A DNA stretch of 62,000 nucleotides from Acanthaster planci (lineage: Eukaryota > Echinodermata > Asteroidea > Valvatida > Acanthasteridae), in the NCBI RefSeq assembly GCF_001949145.1, contig NW_019091399.1, forward strand, positions 68,859-130,858, written 5' to 3'. Within the stretch, counting starts at the first letter, position 1. Each line of letters opens with the position of its first letter. The notes beneath the pieces were generated by a model. It ran no database searches. It was given only the letters and a program-made list of their open reading frames with translations, and was not told where the DNA came from. Both the position numbers and the translations under genes were made by a program. This document shows positions 59,301 through 62,000 of the stretch, in pieces.

Positions 59301-61970
59301 CCCTTTTGTTTTATTCCCCTCAATGATGAGTTTTCTCCTTATTGTTTCCAGTGCCGCTTCATACCAGCAAATTTTTGTGAATCCTGGCGTTTACAGTCTT
59401 GTTAATTTCAAATGGCCACTCACACCCCTGAAAGCAGGAAGCTGTAGCCAAAGCTAGATACAAAAATCAACATTTCATAAACATTCTCAAGTCATCTACA
59501 AGTTTTTTCATATGGATTTACATGATCAACTTATTTCATTCAAGATTTAAGCTTACAAAATCATGTAACAAGCTTAAGTCTTTCTCCATACTCTGGAACC
59601 ATGCAAATTTGTGATTCCTTGGACAAGTCAGGCCACATGATTTATTTTTCCCTCATGGCCTACCCTGCTTGGAGCTTTAATTACAGGTTTCCTAATTGGC
59701 TTTCCTGTTACCGGTAGCTGTCGGAGATTGTGCCACAAAGCGCCCTCGCTGTCCAGTTTGTTACGGAAGCCAAGGCGATCCTTTATGAAGTCATCTCGGC
59801 CGAGGCTGATAACCGCTCCCACGTACCAAGGATGTTGAGCCCAATGACGGCGGGCAAGCAGTTGAATCAAAGGTACACCGGCAAGTGAAAAAAAGCTTCT
59901 CAAAGGGAATTTGTCTTGGAAGGAGGGAGAGAAAATTGGGAGGTAATAATTTGGGGTGTGGGTGGGTTAGTTGTGCTGGGCTTTGGGGTAGGAGTAGAGG
60001 ACTGGGGTACCGTCCAAAGCCTTATGTCATGTCTGAAGTGGGCTTCAAGAGCTACGTCTATTGTCAGGGTGTCTCTGCATATTTTCAGTTGATCAAAGAG
60101 CTAGAATTACCTCTAAGCATCTAGGCAACAGATTGGGATGCAGCCTTGGCCATTTCTAAACTTGGTTCTTTGTACCTATTTGATAGAATTTAGTCAAGAG
60201 AAGAATTGGAAACCCTTTAATTTTGCATTTTGTTCAGGACAAACCTTGTATCAGCATTGTGTCCCTAAACCCGTCGATGTGAAGTCATCGTGACTCACAA
60301 GACCTACTGAGGTTGTTTATAATTAGACTCTGAGCATGGGAATGTATGGTTTATCATTTTTATCTAGTGCACCAGGGAAGATAAAAGGAACATTATCAAG
60401 CACCTTAAACCCAAAACTAGGACATAAAGAATTAGGGCAATTGAATCATTTCCACAGCAAATAAAATTTCATGCCAACGTTAAATTATTGCTGACAGGGA
60501 ACTGAGTGCCAGCTGTGGCATTCATTCTCACTAGAACGACCTCAGGGATTCAAAGGTGATGATGTCATCTTGAATCTCAAAAAAGAAGGTGATGTCATAA
60601 CTAAAAATATCCCATTTGGGGAGAGTGGTTAGTCCTGACCTTTCCTTTGTCAAGAGCAAAGTTTGTAATCGTTGTTGATGTGGTCGTGTGTTCGTCAGAA
60701 TTAGTTGCAGCTTGGCCATTATTGAATTATAGGATTTCAATTTAGCTGTGGTATTTGGAGTGAACCTAGGGCATTAAACATTAAACAAAGATAAGGACTT
60801 CCTCCTATTTGAGAATGTTTGGGTGAATTGTTGTGATAGTGTTGACATAATGACTTCAGTCCAACTTTGATGAATCCGTGGTGAATATTCAGAATTTATA
60901 AATGCAGTTTTTTCTTACCCAGTCCGACTGTCCAACTCTTTTTTTTCTCTTTCTCTTTTGAATTCTAGGGATATTGGGAGGGCCATCATCACAGACTCAC
61001 TGCCCGAGTTTCAGATTCACAACTACTCTGTGGTCGTTGGCAGAGCTCACGTCTACAAACAGTTTGATGCGGAGACATGGATGACAAGACCAGCACTCAA
61101 ACATGATGTCAGTAAGTGCTAGATAATAGTTTTGTCTGTCAGACTGCCAAGATGCCTTTTATCCTACATGTACAACTTCATGCACTCTTTCCTCGTCTTG
61201 AAAATTATTACTAGCATAGGTATGTCTGAAAGTTTAAGTTTAAAGAAGTTTGTCAGTACCTTTAGACCAGGCATTCACTAAGTCATTCATCATTCAAAGA
61301 ATGAAAAGAGAATATGTTCACACAACAATTCTCTCTCGCTTAATTTATTTCTTTGTCCTTTGTGGGTGAGAATATTTTTTAATTCCTCAGTGCCCAAAGT
61401 CTGTCTTGTTACAGGGTACATAATTATTATTTCTGTGTCCCTAAATATACAGTTATCCAACCCTATGATGGAAAGACAGTCCTGATGTATCTCAAAGTGA
61501 AGAGAAGTAAGTCATACTTTGTGGAAGTAAACAAGTGCGGCATATTTCTCTTTGTTACAATTTTCTGTAAATTGTCAAATTTTAAAACTCATCGCTAGGC
61601 ACCGGTCAGTATGACAGAGTTCTTTTTATCTACATGTACACTATATCTTGGCGTTAGACCTTAATTTTCTGCTTCTTTTCTTGTTTTTGTTGCAGTTATT
61701 AGAAAGGGTTTGTAAGTCCTAAACTTAGAGACCATTTCTTATTGTAGCCCATTTTTCTCAGCAGGTGTACCTGGGTGGCATTGCGGTGATGTTGGTAAGA
61801 CATTTGAGATGCCTGGTGCTTCTAGCATCCTGATCCTAGCCTGTCATAATCGGACACACATCCAGGGCTTGCCCTTGATAGTCCAAATGCTCAAGGATAC
61901 TTACCCCGCCAAGAGATGGAGGTTGTTTGACTTGAGAGCCTACCCAAACCAGGCTGAGGTTATCAATCAG
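5293..61970 (+). CDS. CATSPERB: CATSPERB: cation channel sperm-associated auxiliary subunit beta (18 coding exons, 3' end outside window)
   Basis: Joined exons: 5293-5380, 5629-5708, 6083-6241, 6671-6731, 6872-6961, 8648-8809, 9166-9267, 9580-9719, 10252-10360, 10746-10783, 11105-11233, 13547-13714, 52716-52863, 58516-58676, 59718-59872, 60969-61111, 61453-61506, 61765-61970 (or 61762). Every junction is GT-AG and phase-consistent, and the joined frame stays open for about 731 codons. Similarity to vertebrate CATSPERB, compared from memory, runs in collinear order: a GLAP motif with a following N-glycosylation site (exon 3), a W-x-V motif (exon 5), a CxxDVAxLG-like motif (exon 6), FWYN-T (exon 7), LIDLILT...GLF (exon 8), VYGNQ-VWLSNDGG across the exon 12/13 junction, and GKTFEMPG-SS (exon 18). 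In vertebrates the protein is a single-pass sperm flagellar membrane protein whose large ectodomain forms part of the CatSper canopy. About ten N-x-S/T sequons fit an extracellular location. The transmembrane segment is not in this window. Intron 12 is 39 kb and carries an antisense nested gene. Confidence 0.9.
5629..5708 (+). CDS. CATSPERB: CATSPERB coding exon 2
   Basis: The acceptor TTTGGCAG ends at 5628 and the donor GTAAGC starts at 5709. The exon enters in phase 1, leaves in phase 0, and encodes residues 30-56 including GKFYLENSQV. This matches the strand before the first conserved cysteine of the family. Confidence 0.85.
6083..6241 (+). CDS. CATSPERB: CATSPERB coding exon 3
   Basis: Phase 0 to 0, 53 codons, acceptor TTCTGTAG, donor GTAGGT. 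It encodes residues 57-109, beginning VFQCEIA and containing the family's GLAP motif followed by an HNTTW glycosylation sequon. Confidence 0.9.
6671..6731 (+). CDS. CATSPERB: CATSPERB coding exon 4
   Basis: Acceptor CCCACAG, donor GTAAGC, phase 0 to 1, residues 110-129. It reads NSSLGVWYLSKSKED and aligns with the tryptophan-containing strand after GLAP in vertebrate CATSPERB. Confidence 0.85.
6872..6961 (+). CDS. CATSPERB: CATSPERB coding exon 5
   Basis: Acceptor TTTTTCCAAG ends at 6871 and donor GTAATT starts at 6962. Phase 1 to 1, residues 130-159, containing EDWIVEVDLDTSTELLRVAT, parallel to the EEWLVRI segment of the vertebrate protein. Confidence 0.88.
7141..7170. repeat. Perfect 10-base inverted repeat (hairpin)
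   Basis: GGCCTGTCAA and TTGACAGGCC flank a 10-base loop. It stands at the left edge of a 1-kb block in CATSPERB intron 5 whose composition differs from its surroundings. Confidence 0.8.
7171..7919. other. CpG- and GC-richer block in CATSPERB intron 5
   Basis: This stretch includes CAGCGCGCCGCGCAAGGGCG near 7470 and many CpG and CATG steps, unlike the AT-rich intron around it. Frames in it (up to 132 codons) show no recognisable domain. It looks like an inserted unit between the hairpin and the minisatellite. Confidence 0.45.
7920..8063. repeat. 32-base minisatellite, about 4.5 copies
   Basis: Unit TGATGGCATTAATGCCCATA plus ACTGTGGTACGC, with copies starting at 7920 (first base missing), 7951, 7983, 8015 and a partial one at 8047. 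Copies differ at a few positions. Each contains the palindrome GGCATTAATGCC or a variant. Confidence 0.92.
8064..8647 (+). other. Rest of CATSPERB intron 5
   Basis: Two further GGCATTACTGCCC-like decayed repeats to about 8130, then ordinary intron with no gene seen. Confidence 0.4.
8648..8809 (+). CDS. CATSPERB: CATSPERB coding exon 6
   Basis: Acceptor TGTTCTAG, donor GTACTA, phase 1 to 1, residues 160-213. It contains PCSPDVAVLGLGYNST, matching the conserved C-x-x-DVALLG element. An upstream alternative acceptor (CTTTCAG near 8610) exists, but the length fits the vertebrate protein better with 8648. Confidence 0.85.
9166..9267 (+). CDS. CATSPERB: CATSPERB coding exon 7
   Basis: Acceptor TTATGCAG, donor GTAAGA, phase 1 to 1, residues 214-247. 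It encodes GIIVGVTRDAVGRES and NNTFWYNITT, corresponding to the GVYIGIT...TTWFNMT stretch of the family. It holds two N-glycosylation sequons. Confidence 0.9.
9580..9719 (+). CDS. CATSPERB: CATSPERB coding exon 8
   Basis: Acceptor TTTCCCAG ends at 9579 and the donor at 9720 is GTAGTT. Phase 1 to 0, residues 248-294, with ALIDLILTADQSLLLLTTHG and LFRG, a blade-like hydrophobic strand pair conserved in CATSPERB. Confidence 0.9.
10252..10360 (+). CDS. CATSPERB: CATSPERB coding exon 9
   Basis: Acceptor TTTTCTCTCAG ends at 10251 and donor GTTTGT starts at 10361. Phase 0 to 1, residues 295-330. The phase-consistent frame begins VLWNLVELPSS and ends VCFNRYTKSSTEQ, comparable with a less conserved part of the vertebrate protein. 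A second frame (FCGILWNYP...) is also open, but its phase does not fit the neighbours. Confidence 0.7.
10746..10783 (+). CDS. CATSPERB: CATSPERB coding exon 10 (38-base exon)
   Basis: A short exon between acceptor TTCCATCAG and donor GTATGT, phase 1 to 0, encoding VAYVAMVKSGNDK (residues 331-343). It matches the VDYVTV strand of vertebrate CATSPERB. Confidence 0.82.
11105..11233 (+). CDS. CATSPERB: CATSPERB coding exon 11
   Basis: Acceptor TTCACTTCAG, donor GTGAGT at 11234, phase 0 to 0, 43 codons, residues 344-386. It starts AVYASYSPYTNW and ends HHTNSFVILQEKE. Its 3' end, including the donor region, is repeated in tandem in the following intron. Confidence 0.87.
11185..11597 (+). repeat. 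Tandem repeat derived from the 3' end of CATSPERB exon 11
   Basis: About five diverged units (74-99 bases) start at roughly 11185, 11261, 11335, 11434 and 11516. Each carries a version of CATCACACTGATAGCTTTG followed by an ATACTACT stretch and a GAG/GAT end. The first unit is the coding exon plus its donor. The last unit still reads LYGHHTDSFGILLEQE, nearly the exon's own peptide, with a weakened donor (GAG|GTGGAC). The third unit contains an extra short internal duplication. Confidence 0.85.
12851..13454 (+). mobile_element. TTAA-flanked terminal-inverted-repeat element, piggyBac-like MITE (copy 1)
   Basis: The element starts TTAACCATTTCCTACTGGG and ends CGCAGTGGTTAA. The outer TTAA repeats and CC...GG tips are typical of piggyBac-type insertions. 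About 600 bases long, it has no transposase frame, so it is non-autonomous. The interior (for example TGGAGCGCTTTTGTCCCCGG near 13199) is clearly homologous to the reverse strand of the element at 53017-53608. It lies in CATSPERB intron 11, 93 bases before exon 12. Confidence 0.75.
13547..13714 (+). CDS. CATSPERB: CATSPERB coding exon 12
   Basis: Acceptor GACTTACAG, donor GTAAGT, phase 0 to 0, 56 codons, residues 387-442. It ends in FNPTTHEIFVYGNQ, matching the strongly conserved HPRSHFLYAYGNQ segment of vertebrate CATSPERB. The following intron is 39 kb. Confidence 0.92.
13715..16645 (+). other. Start of CATSPERB intron 12, no gene seen
   Basis: AT-rich intron sequence with no open frame showing a recognisable domain. 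It contains the palindromic TACCGGTACCGGTA at 14647-14660. Confidence 0.5.
16646..17325 (-). CDS. FReD gene coding exon 2: entire fibrinogen-related domain and stop
   Basis: Acceptor TTTTATTCAACAG (reverse strand) then TTGGGCCAACTCC, giving VGPTPLDCQEA. The exon holds the whole globular domain, 226 codons, and stops at TAA 16646-16648. A single exon for the whole domain is compact for this family. Confidence 0.92.
16646..18792 (-). CDS. Secreted fibrinogen-related (FReD) protein, ficolin/tachylectin-like, nested in CATSPERB intron 12
   Basis: Two coding exons, 18549-18792 and 16646-17325, join in phase (G|TT gives valine) to about 307 residues. Residues 1-18 (MLVLVAALLCAALVGGKP) are a signal peptide. 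Residues about 24-68 form a charged heptad-like coiled coil (LVHQLMDKVQGLADEVEEL). Residues about 85-305 are a complete fibrinogen C-terminal domain: DCQEA, YCDMETDGGGWTLFQRR, the FWLGNEFIH region, a calcium-site DNDNDD cluster before NCAVV, GGWW, and SNLNGLYY, ending TEMKVRRMD. All four expected cysteines are present. Domains of this type bind acetylated or other ligands, often in innate immunity or agglutination; that role here is inferred. The residue after the third-last-motif cysteine is Asp (SCDRSNLNG) where many relatives have His. The ATG at 18792 is preferred because the signal peptide begins there and it has A at -3. Confidence 0.9.
17326..18548 (-). other. Intron of the nested FReD gene
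   Basis: 1.2-kb intron separating the coiled-coil exon from the domain exon. It carries a 20-base imperfect inverted repeat with CRE-like motifs (18269-18356) and one TACCGGTA (18085-18092). Confidence 0.8.
18269..18356. repeat. Imperfect inverted repeat with three TGACGTA/TACGTCA motifs
   Basis: Arms 18269-18288 and 18337-18356 pair at 17 of 20 positions. TGACGTA occurs at 18282-18288 and TACGTCA at 18314-18320 and 18337-18343. It may be a small MITE-like hairpin or a CREB/ATF-type site cluster in the FReD intron. Confidence 0.55.
18549..18792 (-). CDS. FReD gene coding exon 1: signal peptide and coiled coil
   Basis: Phase-1 exon ending EPITKI plus one base at donor GTAAGA (reverse strand, from 18548). 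A possible upstream acceptor (CTTCATTTCAG, exon from 18819) suggests a 5' untranslated intron. It would exclude an in-frame ATG at 18846. A reversed CCAAT motif lies at 18908-18912. Confidence 0.85.
18850..22811 (+). other. CATSPERB intron 12, no gene seen
   Basis: No open frame with a recognisable domain on either strand. It contains TACCGGTA at 21084-21091. Confidence 0.45.
22812..23078 (+). mobile_element. hAT-like MITE (copy A)
   Basis: The ends CAAGGTTGGATTCAG and CTGGCTCCACCCATG are degraded inverted copies of a CAGGGGTGGATCCAG-type terminus. The flanks CCTGCAAT and TGTACAAT are a plausible worn 8-base target duplication. G-rich and C/A-rich interior. The interior matches, in reverse, the element at 56177-56450. 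Confidence 0.55.
23079..24834 (+). other. CATSPERB intron 12, no gene seen
   Basis: No supported feature. Confidence 0.4.
24835..25075. repeat. Diverged tandem duplication, period about 138 bases
   Basis: TTACGTCA at 24843 and 24980 and GGAAGTTCCTAT at 24883 and 25022 recur at nearly constant spacing, followed by related GAAGCTAAAGTTGGCTT and GAGATTAGCTTTCTT stretches. Confidence 0.5.
25076..41610 (+). other. CATSPERB intron 12, mostly unique AT-rich sequence
   Basis: I see no exon with a recognisable domain. Visible items are homopolymer C-then-A junctions (near 26339 and 30957), TACATGTACATGTA palindromes (27837-27850 and near 31100), and TACCGGTA at 28379, 36237 and 36763. A weak tRNA A-box-like TTAGCTCAGTTGG lies near 40392. 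Confidence 0.4.
41611..41788 (+). mobile_element. Short hAT-like MITE with CAGTGGCGTAG termini
   Basis: Left end CAGTGGCGTAGC and right end CTACGCCGCTG are inverted repeats (10 of 11). The flanks AAGGCTGG and ATGGATGG agree at 6 of 8 positions, as a worn target duplication. The 178-base element has internal C-runs and a direct repeat of CAGTCGGCAAAT. No coding capacity. Confidence 0.65.
41789..43674 (+). other. CATSPERB intron 12 up to the gap
   Basis: No gene seen. A B-box-like GATTCAAATCCC at about 42779 may mark an old tRNA-derived SINE. Confidence 0.35.
43675..44091. other. Assembly gap (417 N)
   Basis: Run of N. The right flank is GT-rich (GGGGTGTTGGGGTGTTTG), which suggests a simple repeat that broke the assembly. 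Reading frames running through the Ns are meaningless. Confidence 1.
44092..46494 (+). other. CATSPERB intron 12 after the gap, no gene seen
   Basis: No supported feature apart from the GT-rich gap edge. Confidence 0.4.
46495..46625 (+). mobile_element. tRNA-derived SINE fragment with MIR/CORE-like body
   Basis: A B-box-like GGCTCGAATCT (46502-46512) is followed by GAGTCCTTAGGCAAGTCACT and TTACCCCAATTGCCTC, then CCAGGAACATGAATACTGG. This order, Pol III B box then the C-T-T-x-GGCAAGTCACTTTACC motif, is typical of widespread animal SINEs. The A box is eroded. Confidence 0.55.
46626..48960 (+). other. CATSPERB intron 12, no gene seen
   Basis: Contains a short TATG simple repeat near 48090 and a C-then-A homopolymer junction near 47570. 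Confidence 0.4.
48963..49130. repeat. 88-base tandem duplication
   Basis: AATGTGCTCTGTTTTGTATG followed by TGTGGTTTGATTGAGCTGGG begins at 48973 and again at 49061, almost identical. The low divergence implies a recent duplication. Confidence 0.85.
49131..52715 (+). other. End of CATSPERB intron 12, no gene seen
   Basis: No open frame with a recognisable domain. Confidence 0.4.
52716..52863 (+). CDS. CATSPERB: CATSPERB coding exon 13
   Basis: Acceptor TCCTCTCAG, donor GTGTGT, phase 0 to 1, residues 443-491. It begins VWLSNDGGDSFHQVLILYHN, continuing YGNQ of exon 12 exactly as the IWLSVDGGNTF stretch does in vertebrates. This proves that the 39-kb interval is one intron of one gene. Confidence 0.92.
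53017..53608 (-). mobile_element. TTAA-flanked terminal-inverted-repeat element, piggyBac-like MITE (copy 2, inverted)
   Basis: Termini TTAACCACTTCCTGCCGGGG and CCCCGGCATGAAGTGATTAA are inverted repeats matching at 18 of 20 positions including TTAA. The right half of the reverse complement aligns along its length with the element at 12851-13454 (shared GGAGCGCTTTTGTCCCCGG block). No transposase frame. It lies 153 bases after exon 13. Confidence 0.8.
53609..56176 (+). other. CATSPERB intron 13, first part
   Basis: No gene seen. A degenerate CAATCA/CAACCA-rich low-complexity stretch spans about 55484-55660. Confidence 0.4.
56177..56450 (-). mobile_element. hAT-like MITE (copy B, opposite orientation to copy A)
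   Basis: The ends CAAGGGTGGATTCAAGG and TTCTGGATCAGCCCATG form a degraded inverted repeat. The reverse complement of the interior (CTACACAAGTTTGGAGGAGA then AATGAAAGA) parallels 22950-23000 of copy A. It includes a C-run followed by an A-run. Confidence 0.55.
56451..58515 (+). other. CATSPERB intron 13, last part
   Basis: No supported feature. Confidence 0.4.
58516..58676 (+). CDS. CATSPERB: CATSPERB coding exon 14
   Basis: Acceptor CAAATACAG, donor GTCAGT, phase 1 to 0, residues 492-545. It contains LAVHITQTGSIIVMGITKLS and ends in QEIKISRAVQ. It occupies the position of the FTLYYDHLGFLHKLTLG strands in vertebrate CATSPERB. Confidence 0.85.
59718..59872 (+). CDS. CATSPERB: CATSPERB coding exon 15
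   Basis: Needed to reconcile phases between exons 14 (ends phase 0) and 16 (starts with one base). It reads LSEIVPQSALAVQFVTEA then KAILYEVISAEADNRS, ending AGKQLNQ plus AG. It parallels the ALAPQHTSLDEIIFFAYVPE stretch of the family. Donor AAAG|GTACAC. The acceptor is the unusual TTACCGGTAG with a weak pyrimidine tract. Confidence 0.85.
60969..61111 (+). CDS. CATSPERB: CATSPERB coding exon 16
   Basis: Acceptor TGAATTCTAG, donor GTAAGT, phase 2 to 1, residues 597-644. It contains DIGRAIITDSLPEFQIHNYS and VYKQFDAETW, comparable with the GRAYIRK and NVYKLTL segments of the vertebrate protein. Confidence 0.87.
61453..61506 (+). CDS. CATSPERB: CATSPERB coding exon 17
   Basis: 54-base exon, acceptor AATATACAG, donor GTAAGT, phase 1 to 1, encoding IQPYDGKTVLMYLKVKR (residues 645-662). 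Confidence 0.8.
61762..61970 (+). CDS. CATSPERB: CATSPERB coding exon 18
   Basis: A tandem CAGCAG acceptor allows a start at 61762 or 61765, both in phase 1 and differing by one residue. Donor GTTAGT at 61971, phase 0. It contains VPGWHCGDVGKTFEMPGASS and RWRLFDLRAY, matching the EKTVVLPGYSSFLI and RTWKIYSKPC elements of vertebrate CATSPERB. The gene continues past the window. Confidence 0.9.
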
Positions 61971-62000
61971 GTTAGTGGATGTTGGGTCATGTGGTGTGAA

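Noticed and set aside
59628-59903. 91-codon minus-strand frame
   Set aside because: Antisense shadow of CATSPERB exon 15, which fits both phase and family similarity on the plus strand.
61696-61711. Possible 16-base microexon between TTGCAG and GTAAGT
   Set aside because: Including it leaves phase 2 while exon 18 needs phase 1. Skipping it gives a clean join of exons 17 and 18.
1-62000. CRISPR arrays, prokaryotic operons, rRNA genes
   Set aside because: None seen. The only regularly repeated unit (32 bases at 7920-8063) is a head-to-tail minisatellite without spacers.

Overview
The window is animal nuclear DNA, AT-rich (roughly 40% GC by eye), with short exons, canonical GT-AG introns, CpG-poor bulk sequence with local CpG clusters, many non-autonomous DNA transposons and one assembly gap (43675-44091). 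Gene content and repeat style point to a marine invertebrate deuterostome (echinoderm, hemichordate or amphioxus grade). I cannot fix the species from sequence alone.

Two protein genes can be supported. The first, on the plus strand, fills almost the whole window. It is an orthologue of CATSPERB, the beta auxiliary subunit of the sperm-specific CatSper calcium channel. I could assemble 18 coding exons (5293 to 61970) whose splice phases all agree, giving about 731 residues from a start codon with a signal peptide through the large extracellular region. The C-terminal part and the membrane segment lie beyond the right edge. A TATA-like box at 4480 and two candidate 5' untranslated exons (ending 4700, and 4809-4986) lie upstream.

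The second gene is on the minus strand (coding exons 18549-18792 and 16646-17325). It is nested inside the 39-kb intron 12 of CATSPERB and encodes a secreted protein of about 307 residues: signal peptide, short coiled coil, then a complete fibrinogen-related domain (ficolin/tachylectin type).

Region by region: 1-4440 has no recognisable gene, but a CpG cluster at about 2640-2895. 4440-5292 is the CATSPERB promoter and 5' UTR region. 5293-13714 holds coding exons 1-12, with a 1-kb inserted-looking block in intron 5 (hairpin, CpG-rich patch, 32-bp minisatellite), a tandem duplication of the 3' end of exon 11, and a TTAA-flanked transposon in intron 11. 13715-52715 is intron 12, with the nested lectin-like gene, MITEs, SINE-like sequence and the gap. 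52716-61970 holds exons 13-18 and an inverted second copy of the TTAA transposon.

The two genes have no evident shared pathway. One is a sperm ion-channel subunit and the other looks like an innate-immune or carbohydrate/acetyl-group recognition protein. Their relation here is positional: opposite strands, one inside an intron of the other.
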